Positions 7,890 to 16,525 of a stretch of 31,755 bases of DNA are shown piece by piece. Each line of letters begins with the position of its first letter. Position 1 is the first letter of the stretch. The position numbers and the translations under genes were made by a program. The notes below the pieces were generated by a model. The model worked only from the letters and a program-made list of their open reading frames with translations. It was not told where the DNA came from and did no database searches. Source of the stretch: JBBDIO01 sp040880365 (lineage in GTDB: Bacteria > Chloroflexota > Anaerolineae > Caldilineales > Caldilineaceae). Location of the stretch: positions 1 through 31,755 of the forward strand of contig JBBDIO010000143.1 in the NCBI GenBank assembly GCA_040880365.1. Reading direction: 5' to 3'.

Positions 7890-8582
7890 TCACACCAGTT
7901 CGATCATAGTTGTGCGCGGCAGCCCCACCACACGTGAGCCATCTATGTGTTGCCCATCCACCAGAAAAAGATCCCAGCCCAGAGGATAGTGAATGGATTC
8001 GGCGCGCAGTTGCCAAAATTCGGGCGGCAGCCCATCGACCGCCAGCAGAGTCGCGCGCGCAATGCCCGGCCCCTGCAATCGCAAACGGGTACCCTGTCCC
8101 AACCGGCAGCCTACCACCAGCGTGGCCGATTGATCGGGATAGAGCATATCGCCCACTTTGGCCGCGCCCATATCTGCCAGCACCTTTGCCCACGGCGAGC
8201 TATCGCAAGCCGGATAAAAATGATAGTCCGCAGTAGTCGGGGGCAAGGTCCGCGCCGTCGTCGCCGCCAGTTGGGCAGCCAGCGCCGCGTCGGGCGTATA
8301 ATAGCTGGTCTCCAGATCCAACAGCGCGCGGCCAATCGACAGACACGCATCCTGGTGCGTTGCAGCCTGGTTCATGGGCAAAGCCGGCAACGCATAGACA
8401 GTGCCGGGATAGCTGAGCGACCACATGAGCGCAGTAAACGTCGCCCGCGCCGCGTGTTCATCCGCGCCCGCGTGCGGCACATTACTCTGCGGCACATCGC
8501 TCTGCGGCACATCGCTCTGCGGCACGTAGCCATGCGGTAAGTCGGCATAAAGCATGGCATCTTCCGGGACATGCGCTGCCAT
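7890..8582 (-). CDS. phnH: PhnH, C-P lyase core subunit
   Basis: A 230-residue PhnH homologue (194 in E. coli), a non-catalytic core subunit related to PLP-enzyme folds that dimerises in the PhnGHIJ complex. Recognisable parts are RATFTALMWSLSYPGTVY, GRALLDLETSY and the C-terminal YPLGWDLFLVDG followed by GLPRTT. The N-terminus carries a five-residue tandem repeat VPQSD (residues 20-36), encoded by a 15-base DNA repeat at 8473-8532. Its ATG overlaps the phnG stop by one base (TGATG), which indicates translational coupling. Confidence 0.9.
   Translation of the reverse strand: MAAHVPEDAMLYADLPHGYVPQSDVPQSDVPQSNVPHAGADEHAARATFTALMWSLSYPGTVYALPALPMNQAATHQDACLSIGRALLDLETSYYTPDAALAAQLAATTARTLPPTTADYHFYPACDSSPWAKVLADMGAAKVGDMLYPDQSATLVVGCRLGQGTRLRLQGPGIARATLLAVDGLPPEFWQLRAESIHYPLGWDLFLVDGQHIDGSRVVGLPRTTMIELV
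8473..8532. repeat. 15-base in-frame tandem repeat in phnH
   Basis: Four copies of TGCGGCAC separated by 7-base segments (ATTACTC, ATCGCTC, ATCGCTC, GTAGCCA) give a 15-base period. It encodes VPQSD-type repeats in the PhnH N-terminal extension. Confidence 0.85.
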
Positions 8583-9148
8583 CAGAAAGTCTCCAATTCG
8601 ATGCGGGTGGCTTCCACCTTGCGCAAGAGCGTGTCATCGGCTTGAGCGTGGGCCGCGTGCTGCGTCTGCACGACCTGAATCACCGCGGCGCGCAGCGCAG
8701 GCGAAAAGGCCGCATCCTGACCTTGCATGACCGCATCGACAATCGCAATCGCCAACGTCTGTTCCAGATCGCGCCCCAAACACGCGGCATACCCCTCTTG
8801 CCCGTGAACGCGCACCCGCGCCTCGGCCACCAGCACCTCGCCCAAATGAAAAGACTGCCCCGCCACGCTTTCCACATAGGGCAACATAACCAGGCCCGTC
8901 CGATTTTCCAGCACCTCCACCTGGGGCAACTCTGCCAGGAGCAGCTCTGCCAGCTCTTTCACAGGCGCGGGCGACGCCGCCGCCAACACCTCCAGATAGG
9001 TACGCTGGTCGGTTGGATCAAATGGGGCACGATCCGATTGGGTGGGGTCAACAGATTTTTGGTCAGCAGACTTCGGATTGGCAGATGGTGGATTGCCTGA
9101 AGCAGCAGGGTCTCCTGGGGCAGAAGCAGTAGATTCCGACAATATCAT
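8582..9148 (-). CDS. phnG: PhnG, C-P lyase core subunit
   Basis: A 188-residue PhnG homologue and first gene of the phnGHIJKLM operon. The conserved core starts near residue 48 with RTYLEVLAAASPAPVKELAE and continues through NRTGLVMLPYVESV, FHLGEVLVAEARV and GRDLEQTLAIAIVDA. PhnG forms an intertwined dimer with PhnI and PhnJ in the core complex. The first 45 residues are a Ser/Pro/Asp-rich extension absent from the 150-residue E. coli protein, probably disordered. A strong AGAGGGAG site precedes the ATG. A possible extended -10 TGGTATGGT lies on the minus strand at about 9276-9268. Confidence 0.9.
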   Translation of the reverse strand: MILSESTASAPGDPAASGNPPSANPKSADQKSVDPTQSDRAPFDPTDQRTYLEVLAAASPAPVKELAELLLAELPQVEVLENRTGLVMLPYVESVAGQSFHLGEVLVAEARVRVHGQEGYAACLGRDLEQTLAIAIVDAVMQGQDAAFSPALRAAVIQVVQTQHAAHAQADDTLLRKVEATRIELETF

Positions 9149-9267
9149 TTCTCCCTCTCACTCGGGTTTGGGTTCCTCTGTTCGAGGATACTCGATCTGG
9201 CGTAGGGGAACAATATCGGCATCCGCGTAAACCGCGCCGGGCAGCTGCCAACAGATAACCGGCGCAA

Positions 9268-9276
9268 ACCATACCA
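9268..9276 (-). promoter_or_regulatory. Possible extended -10 box for the phn operon
   Basis: On the minus strand TGGTATGGT lies about 120 bases before the phnG start. No good -35 box is visible. A short inverted repeat TCGAG-GATA-CTCGA at 9182-9195, between this box and phnG, could be an operator. No Pho box or PhnF-type regulator gene is recognised nearby. Confidence 0.25.
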
Positions 9277-9324
9277 GATGTCACAGCCTTGAGGAGGAGA
9301 ATAGCAGCAGGAAGTTTCCAACAT

Positions 9325-9373
9325 GTTAAACGGAAGTTAGCAATCACGGCGCAAGTGCTAACTTCCGTTTAAC
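9325..9373. terminator. Perfect 18-bp inverted repeat after the protease gene
   Basis: The arms GTTAAACGGAAGTTAGCA (9325-9342) and its exact reverse complement (9356-9373) flank a 13-base loop. It begins 8 bases after the protease stop codon and lies upstream of the phn operon. The position fits a terminator for the protease, but no T-run follows on either strand, so it may be Rho-assisted, an mRNA-stabilising hairpin or a palindromic repeat element. Confidence 0.6.
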
Positions 9374-9381
9374 AGCTGCGC

Positions 9382-12294
9382 CTATTGGCGCGCTTGATGC
9401 GGCACAAAAAGGGTATGGATCACGGGCACCACAAAACGCACAGAACTTTCGCCCACCCCCACCGGATTCTGCACAATGATGAATGCACTGCTTGCGCCCG
9501 CGGGTGTTTCCACCAGAATCCGGGTATCCGACAGGATCGAAAACGCCGCGGGCACATCGCCAAACAAAACGGCGGTCACCTGGGCAAAGCCGCGTCCCTC
9601 CACCGTCACCAATGTACCGGGCGCGCCCGTGGGCGGCGCAAATGTCTCCACGATGGGCAAGGGCGGCGCGGTCTGGGCAATGCTGCCAATGCCGATCCCC
9701 ATGCCGATTTCGGCATTGACAGGGTTGGTCAGCGCCAGCGTAAAGGTGATGTACGGCTGCGTCGTATGATTGCCCACGACTTGCACCGCCACGGTTTGAG
9801 TCACCACCCCCGGCGCAAACGTGAGCACGCCACTGGCAGCCAGATAATTCTCCGGCGCGCGCGCGCCGCCATCGGCCGTATAATATTCCACAGCCACCGT
9901 GATTTCCGACGTGGTCGAAAGACTCACCTCAAAGAGCATCGGCAGCTGGGTAAGCGGGTCATCCTCGTCCCCGGAATCGCTGGAATCATCGGGGTCGGGC
10001 GCGACCACGCCATCACTCACCACTAACAACGGCAACACCGGCGGCAAATCGTCATCCAGAATTGTGCCCGTGGCCTGATCCTGTGCCAGAGTTGCGTGCT
10101 CCGGATTGGTCAGGGTCACGGTAAAGGCGCGATCCCCATCGACGGCCACATTGCCCACAATCGGCACGCCAATCGTCTGGCTAATCACCCCCGGCGTGAA
10201 GACCAGCGTCCCCGTGATCGCGCCATAATCCTGGGGCGCAAGCGCGGTCCCGTCCTGTGTAGCATAGTCCACCGTCACCGTCTGCGCCGCTCCCGCCGAT
10301 AACCAGACGGGGAACTCGGCGAACACGTTTTCGGCCTCGCCGCCATTGCCCTCCAGCACAGCCACGTCGGCAATCGCGATCCGGGGCGGTTCCGGCTCCG
10401 GCGGTTCCGTGCCCAGAATAGTCACCTGTCCGCTGGCCTTGCCCAATAGTGCGACCTGGGGATTGCTCAACTCCACGCGAAAAGTCGTCTCGGCCTCGGG
10501 TCCGGGATTGCCCACAATCTGCACCGCCAGATAGACATTGGATTCACCGGCGGCAAAGATCAATGTACCCGTGCGCGCAATATAATCCTCGCCCGGCTGC
10601 GCGGTTTCGGGCACAGTGGCAAAATCCACCGCCACAGGCACACTCACCGGACCATCCAAAGCCACAGTCAACACCGCCAGGGTGGTGATTTCGCGCCGCC
10701 CCTGCACCATTACATCCCCAATCGACACCACAGGCGGCGGTTCCGGTTCCCGATAGAGCTTCACTGCATCCACAAAAAAGCTACTGGGCGAATTCTCATC
10801 GGTAAACAGATGAAAGGTGAGGGGCACAGTCTGGCCGCGCAGCCCGCGCACATCCAGACGCGCTTCGCGCCAGCCGCCCGTATTCTCGGCCAGACAGAGC
10901 GCATATTCCCGGAGTATGATATCCCCCGCCTCCACCCAGACCCAGTCATTGCCACACGCATCGCCCGAATCCAGCCAGTATTGAAAACGCAGTTCGGTGA
11001 CCGTTGCGCCAAATGTTACCGTTTGCGAAAGCCGGCTAATCTCCTGATTCGCCCCCCCCAACCACGCCGCATAGATCCCGTTGTGGGGCAGAAAGGGCAG
11101 AAATTGCACAGAGAGAATCAGCGCATCGGCAAAAATGGCCGACTCCTGCTGCCAATCGCTATTGCCCCCGTCGGCAAAATTGCCATTCCGAATCGTGGTC
11201 GTTGCCACATTGCCGAGGTCCGGCGCGTTGGACTCCTCTGCCAGCACCTCCGTGATCCATTCCGCATAAGTCGAAACGCGCGTATAAACGCCATAAAAAC
11301 CGGGCAGCGCACAATCAAATCCATAACTCACCACGCCCGCCTGCAACCACTCGCCCTGTGCATCGGGCACCAACAAAGGGCCGCCACTATCGCCCTGGCA
11401 CGCGTCTTTGCCGCCTGTCTCCAGTCCCGCGCAGATCATGCCATCGTCGATTTCGTCGCCATAGGTGCTGCGGCACTCTGCCGCCGAAACAATCGGCACC
11501 TGCACCTCGTGCAACACACTCAGCGTAGACCCCTGAAACGTATCTGCGCCCCAGCCAATCACAGTGGACAGCGTGCCCGGATCCTGGCGTGTGGCCTGGG
11601 TTACCGGCTGGATCAACGCGACCGACGCCACCCGCGCGCTGATCTCCGCCGGCGCAGCCAGTCGCAGCAAGGCAATATCAAAACTCTGGGCGCTGGGCCG
11701 ATAGTCGGGATGCACAACGATTTTATCGATCCTGCGCACCTGTTGAGATGGTTCGCCGACTGCGCGATCATGTTTGCCCAGAAAGGCCGTAAAAGCTTCC
11801 GGCCCGAAGGGAACGCCCCCCTGGTCAAATGCACAATGGGCCGCGGTCAGGATCCACTCCGCATCGATCAACGTGCCGCCACACAAATATTGGTTGATGT
11901 GCAGATAAACCTGAAATGGATAAGCACCGGGAGTAGCGGGTTGTCCACCCACAATCTGGGCATAGACCCAACCGTCTTCATTCGATTCCGTGCTGTTTTC
12001 TGTATCAATTTCCGGGTTGTTCTCTGTGCTGGCAGAGGAGGTGGAGAGAAATTGGGATTTTTCGACTCCGATGGGTACGCTGTCCACCGCCGTCACATCC
12101 GGATCAGAAGCCGCATCACCTGAAATATGGGTAGACAGCGCACCAGGCAACGCAGCCGCGTAGACCATTCGTTGCCCGTGCGCAGGGGAATCGGTGGAAA
12201 GCACCATATTGCTCACAGGCCCAACCATCTGCCACAGCAGAACAGCCAGCCCCAGCGATAGAACTCTGGATACATTCGCAAAACGAAATTTCAC
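9382..12294 (-). CDS. Secreted trypsin-like serine protease with Calx-beta and IPT/TIG domains
   Basis: A 970-residue exported protein. A signal peptide with hydrophobic core VLSLGLAVLLWQMVG is at residues 11-25. A low-complexity propeptide-like region follows to about 110. The S1 peptidase domain starts at IVGGQPATPGAYPF (residue 114), with catalytic His153 in TAAHC, Asp207 in DIALL and Ser303 in GDSGGP. Asp297, six residues before the Ser, predicts Arg/Lys specificity. A jelly-roll, carbohydrate-binding-like region (about 365-515) precedes three Calx-beta-like modules (about 522-880, with DYATQDGTA and VTLTNPEHA motifs) and an IPT/TIG domain (about 885-960, PPTGAPGTLVTVEGRGF). The modules likely anchor or present the protease at the cell surface. 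No LPXTG or transmembrane anchor is seen. Confidence 0.9.
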   Translation of the reverse strand: MKFRFANVSRVLSLGLAVLLWQMVGPVSNMVLSTDSPAHGQRMVYAAALPGALSTHISGDAASDPDVTAVDSVPIGVEKSQFLSTSSASTENNPEIDTENSTESNEDGWVYAQIVGGQPATPGAYPFQVYLHINQYLCGGTLIDAEWILTAAHCAFDQGGVPFGPEAFTAFLGKHDRAVGEPSQQVRRIDKIVVHPDYRPSAQSFDIALLRLAAPAEISARVASVALIQPVTQATRQDPGTLSTVIGWGADTFQGSTLSVLHEVQVPIVSAAECRSTYGDEIDDGMICAGLETGGKDACQGDSGGPLLVPDAQGEWLQAGVVSYGFDCALPGFYGVYTRVSTYAEWITEVLAEESNAPDLGNVATTTIRNGNFADGGNSDWQQESAIFADALILSVQFLPFLPHNGIYAAWLGGANQEISRLSQTVTFGATVTELRFQYWLDSGDACGNDWVWVEAGDIILREYALCLAENTGGWREARLDVRGLRGQTVPLTFHLFTDENSPSSFFVDAVKLYREPEPPPVVSIGDVMVQGRREITTLAVLTVALDGPVSVPVAVDFATVPETAQPGEDYIARTGTLIFAAGESNVYLAVQIVGNPGPEAETTFRVELSNPQVALLGKASGQVTILGTEPPEPEPPRIAIADVAVLEGNGGEAENVFAEFPVWLSAGAAQTVTVDYATQDGTALAPQDYGAITGTLVFTPGVISQTIGVPIVGNVAVDGDRAFTVTLTNPEHATLAQDQATGTILDDDLPPVLPLLVVSDGVVAPDPDDSSDSGDEDDPLTQLPMLFEVSLSTTSEITVAVEYYTADGGARAPENYLAASGVLTFAPGVVTQTVAVQVVGNHTTQPYITFTLALTNPVNAEIGMGIGIGSIAQTAPPLPIVETFAPPTGAPGTLVTVEGRGFAQVTAVLFGDVPAAFSILSDTRILVETPAGASSAFIIVQNPVGVGESSVRFVVPVIHTLFVPHQARQ

Positions 12295-12662
12295 AGATGA
12301 ACCTCGTAGAACCCACTTGAGGATTCCCTTTGATCAGGTGCACAGGGCACGAATCCCCCCGCAGAAGGAGATATGCCAGGAGCGATTAAACTGCGTGCAG
12401 CACCTCAGATAGACAATAAATGTTTACCAGGCAATGGAATACGGCTTGCTAGGCTGTCTCCCCCGTTATAGAATACCAAATCTACATTCGCATGGATACA
12501 GTCAATTGTCGGGCATGTTTCCATCCATTATCTAACCTATTTATCCGGTTATCCGGCTGGCAGTCGCAGCGATTGCAGGCGTGAACCTGTCTGATGAGTA
12601 CCTGGTCGTATGAACCGATTGCTAACTTATTGTCACTGTGAACTTATTCGATTCGTGAAGAT
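12295..12662. promoter_or_regulatory. Divergent promoter region between protease and TetR gene
   Basis: This 368-base AT-richer region has no gene. A minus-strand TGGTATTCT at about 12478-12470 could be an extended -10 for the protease. Close to the regulator, AACTTATT occurs twice with a 17-base period (12624-12631, 12641-12648) around a small palindrome TCACTGTGA. This is a candidate binding site for the adjacent TetR protein. TTATCCGG is also directly repeated at about 12541-12557. Confidence 0.35.
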
Positions 12663-13469
12663 ATGACAGATGAAGAACTGATTGAAGCCGCGGCGGAGCT
12701 ACTCCAACGGGGTGATCGGCGTCCATTTACCATGGAACGGCTGGCAGCAGCTACCGGCGTTTCGCGCGCGACGCTCTATCGGCGCTTTGGCAGCCGCACA
12801 GGACTCATGCAAAAGCTGACCGAAGCCGGCGTCATGACTCCCGAAACCGAAGCCATTACCGATATGCCCCGGCGCATACTCCACGCCGCGCGCCATGTAT
12901 TTGCGCGGGTGGGCTTTGCCGCGGCCACCGTCGAACAAATCGCGCAAGAAGCCAGCGTGGGGCCGGCCACCGTCTATCGCTATTTCGGGACCAAAGACGG
13001 GGTCATTCGCGCCTTTACCAAAGCCAACGAACCGCGCCGAATTCTGCTTGCCATGCCCAAACAGCCCACCGGCGATGTGGAAATGGACCTCAACGAATTT
13101 GCGGGCGCTGCCTTGCGCTATTTTCACGAAAATCGCGACCTGGTACGATTGGGCTTTGTGGAAATGGGCGACGGAAACCAGTTTCTCGAACAGATGCGCG
13201 CCGCCCAGGAACGCACCGCGATTCTGCTGGCGCGCTATCTGCACAACCGCATGGAAGCCGGACGCCTGGCTGTGTGCGATCCCGCAGAGCTGGCCCTGGC
13301 GTTTGTGGGCATGATCTTCAGCTTTGCCGTCGCCGGTCCCGATTTCTATTCGCGCCCCATGGGCGATCCCACCCACACCGCCGCCGCCATCACACGCATT
13401 TTTCTCCACGGCAACCTGCCCGGCAATGGCGCCGCGCCCCCGCGCAACGGCACAAATCAAGAAAACTAA
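12663..13469 (+). CDS. TetR/AcrR-family regulator with two tandem HTH domains
   Basis: A 268-residue regulator. Two TetR-type DNA-binding domains follow one another. The first is at residues 5-52, with recognition region ERLAAATGVSRATLYRRFGS. The second is at 69-118, with EQIAQEASVGPATVYRYFGT. The rest (about 130-250) is a helical ligand/dimerisation domain. Ordinary TetR proteins have one such HTH, so this is either a fused or duplicated arrangement that might read a longer or doubled operator. The ATG lies 5 bases after GTGAAG. It is transcribed away from the secreted protease, which may be its target. The ligand is unknown. Confidence 0.85.
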   Translation: MTDEELIEAAAELLQRGDRRPFTMERLAAATGVSRATLYRRFGSRTGLMQKLTEAGVMTPETEAITDMPRRILHAARHVFARVGFAAATVEQIAQEASVGPATVYRYFGTKDGVIRAFTKANEPRRILLAMPKQPTGDVEMDLNEFAGAALRYFHENRDLVRLGFVEMGDGNQFLEQMRAAQERTAILLARYLHNRMEAGRLAVCDPAELALAFVGMIFSFAVAGPDFYSRPMGDPTHTAAAITRIFLHGNLPGNGAAPPRNGTNQEN

Positions 13470-13514
13470 CCCGCGCCCCATTGCGCGTCTTAATGCCTGC
13501 ACCCAACTTAATTC

Positions 13515-14720
13515 CTATACCGCCACGCGCAACTTCTCGGCGTTCTGCCTGTCCCACACCTGGCGATAGTCCAGATATTCCTCAATGATGCCCACCGCCT
13601 CGTCCAGGCTGGAAGTCTGGAGCAGCGTGCGCCGCAGGTGGCTGGCGCCGGGCAAATGGCGCACATACCAGCCCAGGTGTTTGCGCATGGGCAAAAACAT
13701 ATAGCGATCCAGGTGCGAAAAGCTCGCCTCATACAGACGGGCATGTTCCAGCGCAATGTGCAGAACATCATAGCGCCCCGCGTCCAGCGCGTGTGTCGGG
13801 TCACTGTGCATTTGACTGTGCATTTGACTGTCCACCTGATCTGCCCCCGCCTGTGGCAGATCGGCCCGAAACACATAGGGATTGCCATAACTGGCGCGGC
13901 CAATCAGCGCGCCATCCACGCCATAATCGCCGATGCGCGCATGGGCGTCGTCCAGCGTCCGCAGATCGCCATTGCCCAGCAGAGGCGTATCGCTGCCGTG
14001 CGCAATCTCGGCGGCGCGCCCAATCACATCCCAATCCGCATCGCCCGCATAGCCCTGGGTCAGGGTGCGCCCGTGCAGCGAAATCGCGGCCGGTTCGGTC
14101 TCCAGCAAGCGGGGAATCCATTCCTCCACTTGCGATTCGGCATAGCCAATGCGCGTCTTCACGCTCACGGGCACAGGCCGCGGTTTTTGAAAAGCCACCG
14201 GCAGCCGAACATGTCGCGAAATCACCTCTTGCGCCAACGATGCGGGCACATCCACACAATCGTGTACCGTTGCGCCGTTTTGCCAGTCGGACACCGCCTG
14301 TTTGGTGGCGCGCACAATTTCCTGGGCCAGTTCGGGCGTGCGGATCAACCCTGCACCCGCGCCCGAACTGGCTACGCTCTTGCTGGGACAGCCCATGTTG
14401 ATGTCGATGCCGTCGAACCCCAATTGGCAGAGTACCAGCGCAGTCTGATAAAAATTGCCCGGCACCCGCCCATAAATCTGCCCGATGATGGGGCGCTGGC
14501 TTTCATCATAGAGAAAATCTTTGAGCAACGCCCGCGCGCCCGCGCAGATGCCATCCACACTGGTGAATTCTGTAAAGAGTAACATGGGGTTGCCATGCTT
14601 TTTCTGAATGTGCCGAAACGCGTGGTCGGTCACGCCGTTCATGGGCGAAAGCCCGATAATGGGACGCGGCAACGTATCCCAGAAAGTGGTAATGTTGGAC
14701 ATATTTTCAACAAATTTCAT
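13515..14720 (-). CDS. tRNA-dihydrouridine synthase
   Basis: A 401-residue Dus-family flavoenzyme that reduces uridines in the tRNA D-loop using NADPH. FMN-binding GLSPMNGVTDHAFR is near residues 23-36, the catalytic Cys is in INMGCPSKSV, the phosphate-binding segments are HGRTLTQGYAGDADW and LGNGDLRTL, and the C-terminal helical domain has ARLYEASFSHLDRYMFLPMRKHLGWY. It is longer than typical (about 320-350) because of an insert with a four-residue repeat, QMHS, encoded by a 12-base tandem repeat at 13803-13832. The start at 14720 has GGAAG about 11 bases upstream; an in-frame ATG at 14702 is an alternative. The Dus subtype cannot be fixed. Confidence 0.88.
   Translation of the reverse strand: MKFVENMSNITTFWDTLPRPIIGLSPMNGVTDHAFRHIQKKHGNPMLLFTEFTSVDGICAGARALLKDFLYDESQRPIIGQIYGRVPGNFYQTALVLCQLGFDGIDINMGCPSKSVASSGAGAGLIRTPELAQEIVRATKQAVSDWQNGATVHDCVDVPASLAQEVISRHVRLPVAFQKPRPVPVSVKTRIGYAESQVEEWIPRLLETEPAAISLHGRTLTQGYAGDADWDVIGRAAEIAHGSDTPLLGNGDLRTLDDAHARIGDYGVDGALIGRASYGNPYVFRADLPQAGADQVDSQMHSQMHSDPTHALDAGRYDVLHIALEHARLYEASFSHLDRYMFLPMRKHLGWYVRHLPGASHLRRTLLQTSSLDEAVGIIEEYLDYRQVWDRQNAEKLRVAV
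13803..13832. repeat. 12-base in-frame tandem repeat in the dus gene
   Basis: ACTGTGCATTTG is repeated more than twice in tandem, encoding repeated QMHS in the dihydrouridine synthase insert. Confidence 0.75.
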
Positions 14721-14826
14721 GAATACAGGGGCTTCCAGGCCAAAAGTCTGTGCGGTCGGGCGTGCAATACCTTCTTGCAGCCTATATTACAGCCTATGCT
14801 TGCAACCCATTCAATAGGCTGGGCGT

Positions 14827-16497
14827 TCACGCTGTGCGCAACGCTTTGTAATGGTTGATCAACCCGTTGGTCGAAGCGTCGTGGGTGTCAACCGGCGCAG
14901 CGTCTGCCAGTTCGGGCAGGATGGCCTTTGCCAGCACCTTGCCCAGCTCCACGCCCATCTGATCAAACGAATTGATATCCCAGATCACACCCTGGGTAAA
15001 AATCTTGTGTTCGTAAAGCGCGATGAGCGCGCCCAGCGTGGTGGGCGTCAATTGCCGAAACAGGAACGAATTGGTCGGTCGATTGCCGGGGAAAGTCTTG
15101 GCGGCGGCCAACGGCGCATCCGCGTCCAGACCCGCGTCAGCCAATTCCACAGCCAATTCCGCCATCACCGTGGCGGTGGACTTGCCCTGCATCAGGGCTT
15201 CGGTCTGGGCAAAGAAATTGGAAAGCAGAATAGGATGATGGTCGCCGATGGGGTTATGACTCTGCGCGGGGGCCAGAAAATCACAGGGAATCAGCTTGGT
15301 GCCCTGGTGAATCAACTGATAAAACGCGTGTTGACCGTTGGTGCCCGGCTGTCCCCAGATCACCGGCCCCGTACTATAGTCCACCGGCGTCCCGGCGTGG
15401 GTGACTTGTTTGCCGTTGCTTTCCATATCGCCTTGCTGAAAATAGTCGGCAAAGTGGCGCAGATATTGATCATAGGGCAGAATCGCATGGGTTTCCGCGC
15501 CCCAGAAATTGTTATACCACACGCCCAACAGTCCCATAATCAGGGGGATATTTTCGTGGGGCGGCGCGCTCTGAAAATGCTGATCCACCCCATGCGCGCC
15601 CGCCAACAGTTCCTCGAAACGATCCATGCCCACATAGAGCGCAATCGAAAGCCCAATTGCCGACCACAGCGAATAGCGTCCACCCACCCAATCCCAGAAT
15701 TCAAAGATATTGGCGGGGTCAATGCCAAAGCTGGTTACGCCGTCGCGGTGGGTAGAAAGCGCGGCAAAGTGTTTGGCAATCGCGGCCTCGTCGTGGGCAG
15801 CATCCAAAAACCATGCCCGCGCGGTCTGGGCATTGGTCATGGTCTCCTGGGTGGTAAAGGTCTTGGACGCGACCAGAAAGAGCGTGGTCGCCGGCTGCAC
15901 CCGCTTGAGCGTTTCAGCCATATCGGTGCCATCCACATTCGAGACAAAATGCACCCGCAAATCGGCCCGGCTATAGGGCTGCAACGCAGCGCAGACCATC
16001 TTTGGCCCCAAATCTGACCCGCCAATGCCGATATTCACCACATCGGTAATCGCCGCGCCGGTATAGCCGCGCCATTCGCCATTGCGCACGGCCTCGCTAA
16101 AGCGCCGCATCTGTGCCAACACCCGATTGACCGCGGGCATCACATTCTCGCCATCGACCAGAATGGGCGTATTGGCGCGATTGCGCAACGCCACATGCAA
16201 CACGGCCCGATCTTCCGTGGTGTTGATCTTTTCGCCGCGCATCATGGCATCGCGCCGCGCGGCCACGCCGGTTTTCGCGGCCAGGTCGAGCAACAATTGC
16301 AGCGTCTCCCCGGTGATCCGGTTTTTGGAATAATCGAAAAGCAGGTCATCCAGTTGCAGAGAAAACCGATCAAAGCGCGCCGCATCCTGGGCAAACAAAT
16401 CGCGCATATGCACAGTTTCCATAGCGGCCCGATGCTGCGCCAGCGCGCGCCACGCGGGCAACGCCGTCAAACCAGGTCTGTCTTGCGATTGAGTCAT
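14827..16497 (-). CDS. pgi: Glucose-6-phosphate isomerase
   Basis: A 556-residue phosphoglucose isomerase, about the same length as the E. coli enzyme (549). It interconverts glucose 6-phosphate and fructose 6-phosphate. Both family signatures are present: DWVGGRYSLWSAIGLS, and GTNGQHAFYQLIHQGTKLIP with its catalytic region. The sugar-phosphate loop is GIGGSDLGPKM, and GQPGTNGQ contains the expected active-site residues. The frame is open to 16605, but the ATG at 16497 is chosen because GGAG lies 10 bases upstream and the longer version has an unlikely Trp/Cys-rich N-terminus. It is the third gene of a minus-strand operon behind a dynamin-like GTPase and an acetyltransferase, 28 bases after the latter. 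Confidence 0.95.
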   Translation of the reverse strand: MTQSQDRPGLTALPAWRALAQHRAAMETVHMRDLFAQDAARFDRFSLQLDDLLFDYSKNRITGETLQLLLDLAAKTGVAARRDAMMRGEKINTTEDRAVLHVALRNRANTPILVDGENVMPAVNRVLAQMRRFSEAVRNGEWRGYTGAAITDVVNIGIGGSDLGPKMVCAALQPYSRADLRVHFVSNVDGTDMAETLKRVQPATTLFLVASKTFTTQETMTNAQTARAWFLDAAHDEAAIAKHFAALSTHRDGVTSFGIDPANIFEFWDWVGGRYSLWSAIGLSIALYVGMDRFEELLAGAHGVDQHFQSAPPHENIPLIMGLLGVWYNNFWGAETHAILPYDQYLRHFADYFQQGDMESNGKQVTHAGTPVDYSTGPVIWGQPGTNGQHAFYQLIHQGTKLIPCDFLAPAQSHNPIGDHHPILLSNFFAQTEALMQGKSTATVMAELAVELADAGLDADAPLAAAKTFPGNRPTNSFLFRQLTPTTLGALIALYEHKIFTQGVIWDINSFDQMGVELGKVLAKAILPELADAAPVDTHDASTNGLINHYKALRTA

Positions 16498-16525
16498 GCG
16501 GGTTGATCTCCAGATTGGGGCAGGG

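Noticed and set aside
10810..12123. 437-residue plus-strand frame
   Set aside because: Antisense shadow of the protease gene; no motif.
14779..14820. Terminator after pgi from AGCCTAT / ATAGGCT
   Set aside because: Only 7 bp of stem with a 16-base loop and no T-run; also overlaps direct repeats of the same word.
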